Source: Chitinophaga pinensis (lineage in GTDB: Bacteria; Bacteroidota; Bacteroidia; Flavobacteriales_D; Crocinitomicaceae). Taken from it: DNA of 64,000 nt. Of this stretch, positions 53,598-62,145 are shown in pieces. Position numbers and translations under genes: made by a program. The notes beneath the pieces are model-generated. The model searched no databases and was not told the origin of the DNA. It saw only the letters and a program-made list of their open reading frames with translations. The DNA lies in contig CAMCYF010000010.1 of the NCBI GenBank assembly GCA_945883825.1, positions 1 through 64,000 of the forward strand, read 5' to 3'. Position 1 is the first letter of the stretch. Each line of letters starts with the position of its first letter.

Positions 53598-54140
53598 ATG
53601 CAATTAGATCGCCAAATTCACGATAAGGTTTTTTGTCCTTTTATTTCTAAGGATGAAATAGCACACAAGGTTAAAAATCTGTCTTCCGAAATTCAGAAAG
53701 ATTATATTGGAGAAGAAATCTTATTTATCGCTATTTTGAATGGTGCTTTTATGTTTGCCTCTGATTTATTAAAGGAAATCCCTGGTAATATCCAAATATC
53801 ATTTGTAAAAGTTAGTTCTTACATTGGTGCTCAATCGAGTGGTCGCGTAGATGAATTAATTGGTTTAAATACAGATTTAAAGGGCAAGCATGTTGTTATT
53901 TTAGAGGATATTGTGGATACAGGCATTACAATCGATAAAGTGATTTCCTTGTTAAAAAGTCAAAATCCAGCTTCAGTTGAAGTTTGCACACTACTTTTTA
54001 AACCAGAAGCTTTTTTAGGAAAACAACTACCGAAGTATATTGGATTTGAAATCCCCAATAAATTTGTTGTAGGTTATGGCCTAGATTATGATGAATTGGG
54101 AAGAAATTTAAATGAAATATATCAATTAAAAGAAGAATAA
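53598..54140 (+). CDS. hpt: hypoxanthine phosphoribosyltransferase
   Basis: 180 aa. Purine salvage: hypoxanthine or guanine plus PRPP to IMP or GMP. PRPP loop 'VVILEDIVDTGITIDKVI', flexible-loop region 'SFVKVSSYIGAQSSGRVD' and the C-terminal 'GYGLDYDELGRNLNEIYQL' are characteristic. A -7-like TAAATTTG ends 10 bp before the ATG, implying a very short leader. Heads a tight operon with adk (1-bp gap). Confidence 0.95.
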   Translation: MQLDRQIHDKVFCPFISKDEIAHKVKNLSSEIQKDYIGEEILFIAILNGAFMFASDLLKEIPGNIQISFVKVSSYIGAQSSGRVDELIGLNTDLKGKHVVILEDIVDTGITIDKVISLLKSQNPASVEVCTLLFKPEAFLGKQLPKYIGFEIPNKFVVGYGLDYDELGRNLNEIYQLKEE

Positions 54141-54141
54141 T

Positions 54142-54720
54142 ATGTTGAATATTGTATTGTTTGGACCTCCAGGAGCAGGAAAAGGAACACAATCTGAGCG
54201 CTTGATTGAAAAATATAATCTGGTGCATTTATCTACCGGTGATATTTTCCGTGCAAATATAAAAATGGAGAGTGAACTGGGAGTTTTAGCAAAAAGTTAT
54301 ATGGATCAAGGTTTGTTGGTGCCTGATTCTGTTACAATTGAAATGCTACGTTCTGAAGTGAGCAAAAAACAAGAAGCGTTAGGTTTTATTTTTGATGGTT
54401 TTCCGAGGACAAATGCTCAGGCAGCTGCACTTGACGAAGTCTTATTAACCTTTAATACCTCTATTACGATGATGGCGGCTTTGGAAGTTGAAGAAGAGGA
54501 ATTAAAAAGACGCTTGTTAAATAGAGCAACTACAAGTGGTAGAGCAGATGACGGTGATATCAGTATTATTGAAAATAGAATTTCAGTATACAACAAGGAA
54601 ACTGCTCCCGTAAAAATGTTTTATCAAAATCAAAATAAATTTATTTCCATAAATGGTCTTGGAACAATCGACGAAATAACAACTCGTTTGTTTTCTGCCA
54701 TTGACACTAAATTAGCCTAA
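54142..54720 (+). CDS. adk: adenylate kinase
   Basis: 192 aa, short-lid form without the zinc Cys cluster. Converts AMP plus ATP to two ADP. P-loop '[19 protein letters not shown]', AMP-binding '[12 protein letters not shown]' and '[19 protein letters not shown]', LID region '[17 protein letters not shown]'. One bp after hpt and one bp before obgE. Confidence 0.95.
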   Translation: MLNIVLFGPPGAGKGTQSERLIEKYNLVHLSTGDIFRANIKMESELGVLAKSYMDQGLLVPDSVTIEMLRSEVSKKQEALGFIFDGFPRTNAQAAALDEVLLTFNTSITMMAALEVEEEELKRRLLNRATTSGRADDGDISIIENRISVYNKETAPVKMFYQNQNKFISINGLGTIDEITTRLFSAIDTKLA

Positions 54721-54721
54721 G

Positions 54722-55723
54722 ATGGCTTCAGATAATTTTGTTGACTACGTAAAAATTCATTGTGCATCTGGAAAAGGTGGCGCTGGATCTACGCATTTTA
54801 GACGTGAAAAATACATTCCAAAAGGCGGTCCGGATGGTGGAGATGGAGGTCGTGGAGGCCATATCATTTTACGTGGAAACAAGCAATTGTGGACTTTACT
54901 CCATTTAAAGTTTAAAAAACACATCAAAGCAGAGCATGGAGCCCACGGAGCAGGAAATTTAAAAACAGGTTCTCAAGGATCGGATGTTTACATTGATGTC
55001 CCACTTGGAACGCTTGCTCGAGATGCTGAAACCAATGAAATAGAGTTTGAAATAACTGAAGAAGGTGAGGAGCGAATCATACAACCAGGCGGCCGAGGAG
55101 GTTTGGGAAACAATCAATTTAAATCGCCAACAAATCAAGCTCCGAGATATGCACAGCCGGGTGAGGATGCCAAAGAAGGTTGGAAAATATTAGAATTAAA
55201 AATTTTAGCAGATGTTGGATTAGTTGGTTTTCCAAATGCAGGAAAAAGCACTTTGCTATCTGTTATCTCTGCTGCAAAACCCGAAATTGGCGCTTACCCA
55301 TTTACTACAATTCGGCCGAATTTAGGAATTGTATCCTATCGCGATCACCGTTCTTTTGTTATGGCAGATATTCCAGGAATTATTGAAGGTGCTCATACAG
55401 GAAAAGGACTTGGATTACGTTTCTTACGCCATATTGAAAGAAATTCACTTTTGCTCTTTATGATTCCTGCAGATAGCGATGACATTAAGAAAGAGTTTAA
55501 TATTCTTTTGAATGAGTTAAAACAATTTAATCCAGAATTAGTGCATAAAGAACGCTTACTGGCGATAACAAAATCTGATATGCTCGATGAGGAATTAACA
55601 GCAGCATTAAAAAAAGATCTTCCAAAAATCCCCTATATCTTTATTTCTTCTGTTGCTCAAAAAGGAATAACAGAATTAAAAGATATGATTTGGAAACATT
55701 TGAACAATGATGAATTGGCTTGA
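54722..55723 (+). CDS. obgE: Obg-family GTPase (ribosome assembly)
   Basis: 333 aa. N-terminal glycine-rich Obg fold ('[19 protein letters not shown]', '[18 protein letters not shown]'), G1 '[18 protein letters not shown]', G2/switch '[14 protein letters not shown]', G3 '[18 protein letters not shown]', G4 'AITKSDM'. Essential GTPase for 50S maturation and stress control. No C-terminal OCT domain, as in many Bacteroidota. The last 17 bp overlap the next gene. Confidence 0.95.
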   Translation: MASDNFVDYVKIHCASGKGGAGSTHFRREKYIPKGGPDGGDGGRGGHIILRGNKQLWTLLHLKFKKHIKAEHGAHGAGNLKTGSQGSDVYIDVPLGTLARDAETNEIEFEITEEGEERIIQPGGRGGLGNNQFKSPTNQAPRYAQPGEDAKEGWKILELKILADVGLVGFPNAGKSTLLSVISAAKPEIGAYPFTTIRPNLGIVSYRDHRSFVMADIPGIIEGAHTGKGLGLRFLRHIERNSLLLFMIPADSDDIKKEFNILLNELKQFNPELVHKERLLAITKSDMLDEELTAALKKDLPKIPYIFISSVAQKGITELKDMIWKHLNNDELA

Positions 55724-56303
55724 AACCTTAGACCGTGATTTTGTTCTTTTTGTGAATGGCTTTCATTCTCAAACAATGGATGAAGTTATGTGGTTTTTCT
55801 CACAAACCTTTTCGCTTTTTCCACTCTATTTATTGGTGATTTATTTTCTTTTTAAAGAGTATTCTCTAAAGGTTTTCTTTGGACTAATAATTTTCTTGGT
55901 GCTCACAATTTTTTTAACAGACTTTTTATCTGTTCATTTATTTAAAGAAGTTTTTCAGCGCCTAAGACCTTCTCATAATCCATTGATAGAAGATTATTTA
56001 CATTATTATAAACAAGCTGACGGAACCTTTTATAGAGGTGGTGAATACGGATTTATTTCGTCACACAGCGCAAATTATTTTGGTATGCTTTCCTTTCTCT
56101 TTCCACTTTTTTATAAGAGAAAAAATTGGCTTTTACTTCTTTTATTTACTGTTGGTCTAGTAGTTGTTTTTAGTAGAATTTATTTGGGTGTTCATTATCT
56201 AAGTGATGTTGCAGCAGGTGCATCTTTCGGAATACTTATTGGAAGCTTAATCTATTATTTTTTGTTCCGTAAAATCTTTTTTAAGAAAGAAGAAATACTA
56301 TGA
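55707..56303 (+). CDS. PAP2-family membrane phosphatase
   Basis: 198 aa, about six transmembrane helices. The three PAP2 motifs are present: KxxxxxxRP-type '[13 protein letters not shown]', PSGH-type '[12 protein letters not shown]' and SRxxxxxHxxxD '[17 protein letters not shown]'. Likely lipid or undecaprenyl pyrophosphate phosphatase at the inner membrane. Start overlaps obgE by 17 bp (ATGATG); the stop overlaps the next gene by ATGA. Confidence 0.85.
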   Translation: MMNWLETLDRDFVLFVNGFHSQTMDEVMWFFSQTFSLFPLYLLVIYFLFKEYSLKVFFGLIIFLVLTIFLTDFLSVHLFKEVFQRLRPSHNPLIEDYLHYYKQADGTFYRGGEYGFISSHSANYFGMLSFLFPLFYKRKNWLLLLLFTVGLVVVFSRIYLGVHYLSDVAAGASFGILIGSLIYYFLFRKIFFKKEEIL

Positions 56304-57052
56304 AAAAGTTAATTATATCGATATTCCTCTTGCTATTTTTAATAGGAGGAAGCTATGCACAAAAATTGATTTCAAATCAAAGTCATGCCTGGGTTTTGTA
56401 TACCGGAAATCATAAAATAAGTGAGAAATTTGGAATTCATACAGAGTATCAATGGCGTAGGGCAGATTTATTTAATGATTGGCAACAATCACTTGCTAGG
56501 GTTGGTTTAGAATATTATTATAATCCAAATATATCCTTCACTGCTGGATATGCTTCCATTATTTCATATCAATACGGAGAACAGCCTATCAGTCATCAAA
56601 CACATGAAAATCGTATTTGGGAACAGGTCAATTTAAAGGCTAAATATGGTCGTATTGATATGCAGCATCGTTATCGAATGGAGCAACGATTGATTGATAA
56701 TTGGATTAATTCTTCAGGAGAATTTATTAAAGGGAAAGATGATTATCGAAATCGTATGAGGTATCGAATGATGGTAAATCTCCCTTTGAGTCGAAAAGAA
56801 ATGGCGAATAACACCCTTTTCTTGAATGTAAATGATGAGGTATTCTTAGGTTTTGGAAAAGGAATTTCAAAAAATATTTTGGATCAAAATAGATTTATCA
56901 CAGCTTTGGGTTGGAGGTTTAATCCTAATTTTAATATTCAAGTAGGTTATTTAAATCAAATGGTTTTTAAAACTGATGGAATTAAAGTGGAGCGCAATCA
57001 TACACTTTGGCTGTCAACAAGCTATAATATTGATTTTAGAAAGAAAAAGTGA
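56300..57052 (+). CDS. DUF2490 outer-membrane beta-barrel-like protein
   Basis: 250 aa. Signal peptide ('[20 protein letters not shown]') followed by alternating beta strands with aromatic ends ('HTEYQWRRADLFNDWQQS', 'MQHRYRMEQRLIDNWINS', 'WLSTSYNIDFRKK'). This fits DUF2490, a Bacteroidota outer-membrane protein family of unknown role. Coupled to the PAP2 gene by ATGA and last in the hpt-adk-obgE operon. Confidence 0.75.
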   Translation: MKKLIISIFLLLFLIGGSYAQKLISNQSHAWVLYTGNHKISEKFGIHTEYQWRRADLFNDWQQSLARVGLEYYYNPNISFTAGYASIISYQYGEQPISHQTHENRIWEQVNLKAKYGRIDMQHRYRMEQRLIDNWINSSGEFIKGKDDYRNRMRYRMMVNLPLSRKEMANNTLFLNVNDEVFLGFGKGISKNILDQNRFITALGWRFNPNFNIQVGYLNQMVFKTDGIKVERNHTLWLSTSYNIDFRKKK

Positions 57053-57067
57053 ACTAATTTCTTTTAG

Positions 57068-59041
57068 TTATAAATCATATAAAATACTCCCATTTTTTAA
57101 ACTTCTTTCTCCTTCAATCCATGGCATTTTAACGCTATTTTTTTCTATGAAAATTGTTTTATTAGAATAAATAAAAGGGATTTCCCGACCGTTAATTTCT
57201 AATAATTTGCCACTTGCTGTTTTTGTTACTTTTATTTTATCAGAACCAAATTGAGTACTTATGTTTTTTTTGTTGATGGAAATATAGTTAATTTCTCCTG
57301 GATAGCATTTTAGATAAGACGCCAACATAAATTCTACTTTATGCTTTTCATTTACTTCAGAATCATAAAAACAAACTATTTGCGCCCCTTTTTTTAGAGT
57401 GAAAACTAAATCATTGTTGTTAAAGATGCACACGTGTTTACTGTTTAAATTATCCCATCTTGTATAAATAAGGTTTGATAGTGCTAGAAAAAAAAGAAAT
57501 CCAAAGGCAAACCAAGTCTTTTTAGTGATTTGTATTTTTAATAAGAAGTAAATACAGACGCTTAAAATTAGCACCATCGAAAAAGGAACGGTAAAACCGT
57601 AAGCAACAGAGCCAGGAAGTTTTTCAACCCATTGAATAAAGCCAAACATCAACCAAATAGAAATAAATAGTAGTAAGCCGTTTATTTGTCCAATAAAGGG
57701 AATAAAATTTAGTAAAAATAGAAAGACACCTAAGCCAAGTATTATTCCAGAAAAAAGCATGAGCCCAAGATTGCTGAGTATGAAATAATTTGGAAATTGA
57801 TGAAAGTAATACAAAGTTAGCGGAGTTGTCATGGCTTGTGCTGCTAAACCAATTGCAGTTCCTTGCCAAAAATAACGCAGAATTTTATTTTTTGTAGGAA
57901 ACCAACTTTCAATTTTCTTGTAAAAAAGAAATATTCCTAGCATTGCTAAATACGACAATTGAAAGCCCACATCAAACAAATAAAGTGGTTGAAATAAAAG
58001 AATCACAAAAGCTGTAAAAAATAAGGTGTTGATTGGATTGTATGTCCTGCCACTCAGTTGTGAAAGAGCTAATACTGAAAACATAAACACCGCTCGTATA
58101 ACGCTTGGCGAAAACCCAGTGATTAAAGCATAAATCCAAAGGAGTAGAACAATTAAAATCACTGCTATTTTCTTTGTAATGATCCTTGAAAATAGTTTTG
58201 CAACACCTAAAAGCAGTTGTAAAATTAGTCCAATGTGAAGTCCAGAAACAGCTAAAACATGCATTGCTCCGGTAGCGGTAAAAGAATTTCGGGTTTCACT
58301 ATCTAAAAGGGATTTATCTCCTAAAATTAGTGCTTTGGCAATCGAAAGTTCTCCATCTTGAAGGTGGTTTTCCAATATTGAGTTAAAGGTTTTTTGAATT
58401 CCACGAATAAATTGTTGAAAATAACTGGCTTTTTGTTTGTCGACTAACTGGTAATTTTCAAATTGGATAAAAGAAATGTGTTGAATTCCTTTAGTTTGCC
58501 AATAACGCTTCATGTCAAATTCTCCAGGATTATTTTTATTCTCAATTCTCGAAAGACTTGAATTAACTAATAGTATGTCGTCAATTTCTCCTTTAAATTT
58601 TTCATCTGTAAAAAACAATATTTTAATTGGATTTTTAAGTGCTTCCCCAGTTTTTGGAAAGGATGTAATACTTGCTATTCCTTTTGACCAGCCCTGATCT
58701 TTTTTTTGGAATTCAATTATTTTAGCTTCAAAAACTTCGGAATTAGAAATTTCTTGCTCGGACAAATTACTTTTTTGAAATTCTCCCATACTCGTATTTC
58801 CAATTAGCACAAAAGAAATAGCTAGAAGTAAGATGAATGTTGTTCGCTCGAGGTACTTATTGTTTGCTGCCCAATTTACAAGAAAGATTGGAAATATAAA
58901 AAGAATAAAAGGTGTGAGATTATAGTTAGGAAAGGAAAGATAGGAAAGAATTCCAAAGGAATAAAAAAAGAATAAATAGGAGAATGATTGCTTATAAAAT
59001 GGTGGTAAAATTAAGGTCGTTTCTTCCAAAGCTTGCTTCAT
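57068..59041 (-). CDS. comEC: ComEC/Rec2-like DNA uptake channel
   Basis: 657 aa. N-terminal membrane helices, a DUF4131-like soluble segment ('RIENKNNPGEFDMKRYWQTK') and the competence core ('ATGAMHVLAVSGLHIGLIL', 'TGFSPSVIRAVFMFSVLAL', 'FDVGFQLSYLAMLGIF'). No metallo-beta-lactamase (HxHxDH) domain is present; the last ~130 residues are a short variable tail. Translocates single-stranded DNA into the cytoplasm during transformation. The ATG abuts the end of recQ on the same strand with no gap, so the two are likely co-transcribed. Confidence 0.9.
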   Translation of the reverse strand: MKQALEETTLILPPFYKQSFSYLFFFYSFGILSYLSFPNYNLTPFILFIFPIFLVNWAANNKYLERTTFILLLAISFVLIGNTSMGEFQKSNLSEQEISNSEVFEAKIIEFQKKDQGWSKGIASITSFPKTGEALKNPIKILFFTDEKFKGEIDDILLVNSSLSRIENKNNPGEFDMKRYWQTKGIQHISFIQFENYQLVDKQKASYFQQFIRGIQKTFNSILENHLQDGELSIAKALILGDKSLLDSETRNSFTATGAMHVLAVSGLHIGLILQLLLGVAKLFSRIITKKIAVILIVLLLWIYALITGFSPSVIRAVFMFSVLALSQLSGRTYNPINTLFFTAFVILLFQPLYLFDVGFQLSYLAMLGIFLFYKKIESWFPTKNKILRYFWQGTAIGLAAQAMTTPLTLYYFHQFPNYFILSNLGLMLFSGIILGLGVFLFLLNFIPFIGQINGLLLFISIWLMFGFIQWVEKLPGSVAYGFTVPFSMVLILSVCIYFLLKIQITKKTWFAFGFLFFLALSNLIYTRWDNLNSKHVCIFNNNDLVFTLKKGAQIVCFYDSEVNEKHKVEFMLASYLKCYPGEINYISINKKNISTQFGSDKIKVTKTASGKLLEINGREIPFIYSNKTIFIEKNSVKMPWIEGERSLKNGSILYDL

Positions 59042-60955
59042 TTACCGAAGATAATATTTTCCATTTTTAAAGCTAATTTTTTCTTTAATAAGTAAGGGGC
59101 GAAGGAGGGTGTTTATTTCATTCTCCGAACAAGAAAAATACTCAGCGCAAATACCAATTGTTCTTTCTTCTCTGAGGAATTCCTGTAAAGATTTCTCACT
59201 TAATTTTACCTTAGACTCATTTTTTTTACACCAATCACAGATTCCGCAATTACTTGTTTCTTGACCGAAATAGTTGATTATTTGCTTTGCTCTACACACT
59301 TCACTTTCTACTAATTCAAGAACTTTTTCAACTCTATTTACTGCATTTTTTTTTCGGTCGTGGTAAATTGTTGCAGCGAGTTGAAAATTAAGATCGTTTA
59401 CTCTTTCTTGAATAAAAGTAACGGTTGGAAGACTGCTTCTAAAATTTACGTCGATTATTTCATTCAGCTTTAATGCTTCAAGATAGTTCTTTAATTCAGG
59501 CTCAGAAATACCAATTCTTTTTGCTATTTCTGCTTCGAAAATATTCTGCTTAATGTCAAAAATCCCTGAATATGAGCGTGACAATAAGGTTGTTAATGCT
59601 CGGTATTTTTCGTGCTTAACTTGAAAATTATATAATTCTGCATGGTCAACGAGAAACTTGACTTTTGTTGGTTGGAAAAACCCTTCTGAAAATTGAATAT
59701 TTTCGTTTAATTCAAGAATTTTTAATGAATTATAAGTCTGCGCGTAATCCAATTTAAAAGTTTCACACATACTTTTTAAATCGATGGGATAAGTTTCGTC
59801 TTTTCCTGAACCGAATGCTACATTTAAATAATTACACAAGACTTTGTAGGTATTGAAAACAACTTCTTTCTCTGGGAATTTTTGTGCGACATTTTGCATT
59901 AACTCTTTTGTATCATTGGGTTCAACAAAAGCAATAGCTCGCGCTAATTCTCCATCTCTACCGCAGCGACCTGCTTCCTGGAAGTAAGCTTCCAAGGATT
60001 GTGGAAGTTCGTAATGCAAAACAAAACGCACATTTGACTTGTCTATTCCCATTCCAAAAGCATTTGTTGCCACCATGATTTTAATATCTTCTTTCAACCA
60101 ACTTTGTAGCATTTTTTGACGTTCATTGTTTTCGAGTCCACCATGGTAAAAACCTGAAGATATTGAATTAGCCAATAAAATTCGTGCAATTTCTTTTACG
60201 CTTTTTCGCGTTTGACAGTAGATTATTCCAGTTGCAGAATTCGCTTTGCAAAAGTCAATCATGCGAGCAATTTTATTCTCGGTTTTTAAAATTTCGTAAC
60301 TGACATTTTTTCTTTCAAAAGAAGCTTCGTGAATTATAGCCTTTTTTAGTGCTAACTGTTCTATAATGTCTTTTCTGACTTTTTCAGTTGCAGTAGCCGT
60401 TAAGGCAAGAATTGGCGTATTCGGATGATATTCGCGTAAATTCTTTATTTTCATGAAAGATGGTCGGAAATCATGTCCCCATTCTGAAATACAATGCGCT
60501 TCGTCAACTACAATTAATCCAACTTTCATACTTTTGAATCGTTCTATAAACAAAGAGGATTGAATGCGCTCTGGAGAGGTATATAAAAAATCGACACCTC
60601 CAAAACGTGTATTGTCTAATAAAATGTCAATTTCACGATATGACAATCCGCTTGTAAGAGCTTTTGCACGAATTCCTATTTTCTGAAGATTTGCAACTTG
60701 ATCTTGCATTAAAGCAATTAAAGGAGAAATAACAAGGGTAATACCTTCGCGCGCAATACCAGGAACTTGAAAGCAAATTGATTTTCCGCCTCCTGTTGGT
60801 AAAAGAGCAAGTACATCAGATCCATTGATTGCATCATCCACAATTTCTTCTTGTTGCGGACGGAAAGAATCATAGTTCCAATACTTTAATAATATTTCTC
60901 GGCTTTGCTTCAATTTTTTTCTTAATTTGGTAAAGTTAAGGAAAACAAAAAGCAA
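59042..60955 (-). CDS. recQ: RecQ-type ATP-dependent DNA helicase
   Basis: 637 aa as given by the track from a TTG (60955). No ATG precedes the first motif, so the start is TTG 60955 or TTG 60913 ('LKQSREILLKYWNY'). Motif 0 'FRPQQEEIVDDAINGSD', Walker A 'LLPTGGGKSICFQVPG', DEAH 'LIVVDEAHCISEWGHDFR', motif III 'LALTATATEKVRKDII', motif V 'VATNAFGMGIDKSNVRFV', motif VI 'YFQEAGRCGRDGE', and the RQC zinc site 'CRAKQIINYFGQETSNCGIC'. No clear HRDC domain. 3'-to-5' helicase in recombinational repair. Confidence 0.95.
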   Translation of the reverse strand: MLFVFLNFTKLRKKLKQSREILLKYWNYDSFRPQQEEIVDDAINGSDVLALLPTGGGKSICFQVPGIAREGITLVISPLIALMQDQVANLQKIGIRAKALTSGLSYREIDILLDNTRFGGVDFLYTSPERIQSSLFIERFKSMKVGLIVVDEAHCISEWGHDFRPSFMKIKNLREYHPNTPILALTATATEKVRKDIIEQLALKKAIIHEASFERKNVSYEILKTENKIARMIDFCKANSATGIIYCQTRKSVKEIARILLANSISSGFYHGGLENNERQKMLQSWLKEDIKIMVATNAFGMGIDKSNVRFVLHYELPQSLEAYFQEAGRCGRDGELARAIAFVEPNDTKELMQNVAQKFPEKEVVFNTYKVLCNYLNVAFGSGKDETYPIDLKSMCETFKLDYAQTYNSLKILELNENIQFSEGFFQPTKVKFLVDHAELYNFQVKHEKYRALTTLLSRSYSGIFDIKQNIFEAEIAKRIGISEPELKNYLEALKLNEIIDVNFRSSLPTVTFIQERVNDLNFQLAATIYHDRKKNAVNRVEKVLELVESEVCRAKQIINYFGQETSNCGICDWCKKNESKVKLSEKSLQEFLREERTIGICAEYFSCSENEINTLLRPLLIKEKISFKNGKYYLR

Positions 60956-60965
60956 TAAAAATTAG

Positions 60966-60996
60966 TTTGAAAGCTTAATTAGAAATAGTATATTCG
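60966..60996 (+). promoter_or_regulatory. promoter of ilvE
   Basis: TTTG (60966-60969), 19-bp spacer, TATATTCG (60989-60996): the Bacteroidota consensus with one mismatch in the -7 box, 17 bp before the ATG of ilvE. Confidence 0.55.
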
Positions 60997-61013
60997 CAAT
61001 CAATTTTTTAACT

Positions 61014-62084
61014 ATGTCCGTGAGCACAATTTCATTTTCTGTAGAAAAAACACAGAATTCCACAATATCGCAAGTTGATTTTGATAATTTAGCTTTCGGA
61101 AAGATTCTTTCAGATCACATGTTCATTATGGAATATGAAAATGGCGAATGGGGAGAAGGCAAGATTGTTCCTTTTGCTCCAATTCCAATGCATCCTGCAC
61201 TTTCAGCTTTACATTACGGTCAATCAATATTCGAGGGACTCAAAGCTTACCGCACTGAATCCAATGAGATTAATATTTTTCGTCCACAAATGAATGCAAA
61301 ACGTTTTGCGGAATCAGCAGAACGAATGTGTATGCCACCAGTTCCAGAAGATATTTTTCTGGAAGCCATCCGAAAATTGGTAGAAGTTGACCAAGATTGG
61401 GTTCCAAGCAATGAAGGTTATTCGCTTTATATTCGTCCCTTTTTATTTGCTACAGACGAAGGAGTTGGAATTAAGCCCTCTGATACGTATAAGTTTATGA
61501 TTATCACTGCTCCTGTTGGCGTTTATTATTCTGAGCCCGTTCGTGTTAAAATCGAAGAATATTATACGCGTGCTGCAATTGGTGGAGTAGGTAGAGCAAA
61601 AGCCGCAGGAAATTACGGTGCTTCTTTGTATCCTGCAAAGCAATGTCAGTTGCAAGGGTTTCACCAATTAATTTGGACAGATGCCGCAGAACACAAATAC
61701 ATCGAAGAATCAGGAACCATGAATATTATTTTTCAGATCGGTGGTAAGTTGATTTCACCTTCCGAAGATGCTGATACGATTTTGCGCGGTGTAACGAAAA
61801 AAACAGTTTTTGACATTGCAAGAAGTTGGGGTGTAGAAATTGAAGAACGAAAGATTACTGTTGAAGAAATTGTTACAGCAGCAAGAAATGGAACGTTAGA
61901 AGATGCTTTTGGAGCTGGAACTGCTGCAACTATTGCTCAAATCTTAATAATTGGTTACCGTGATGAGCGTTTAGAGTTACCACCTTTAGAAGGACGAACT
62001 TTATCTAATAAAATAAAGAATTACCTCAGTGATATTAAAACTGGAAAGGCAGAAGATATCCATTCTTGGAATTTTAAAGTATAG
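61014..62084 (+). CDS. ilvE: branched-chain amino acid aminotransferase
   Basis: 356 aa, class IV PLP aminotransferase of the BCAT (group II) size. Transfers the amino group between glutamate and the keto acids of Leu, Ile and Val. 'LHYGQSIFEGLKAYRTES', PLP lysine in 'GGVGRAKAAGNYGASLYPAK', 'EESGTMNIIFQI' and 'EDAFGAGTAATIAQILI' are all typical. Monocistronic with its own promoter. Confidence 0.95.
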   Translation: MSVSTISFSVEKTQNSTISQVDFDNLAFGKILSDHMFIMEYENGEWGEGKIVPFAPIPMHPALSALHYGQSIFEGLKAYRTESNEINIFRPQMNAKRFAESAERMCMPPVPEDIFLEAIRKLVEVDQDWVPSNEGYSLYIRPFLFATDEGVGIKPSDTYKFMIITAPVGVYYSEPVRVKIEEYYTRAAIGGVGRAKAAGNYGASLYPAKQCQLQGFHQLIWTDAAEHKYIEESGTMNIIFQIGGKLISPSEDADTILRGVTKKTVFDIARSWGVEIEERKITVEEIVTAARNGTLEDAFGAGTAATIAQILIIGYRDERLELPPLEGRTLSNKIKNYLSDIKTGKAEDIHSWNFKV

Positions 62085-62145
62085 ACTAAAGCTAGCTGAA
62101 AAATCTGCTGTCAGCATTCAAATTTGGAGGGGATTTATGATCGAG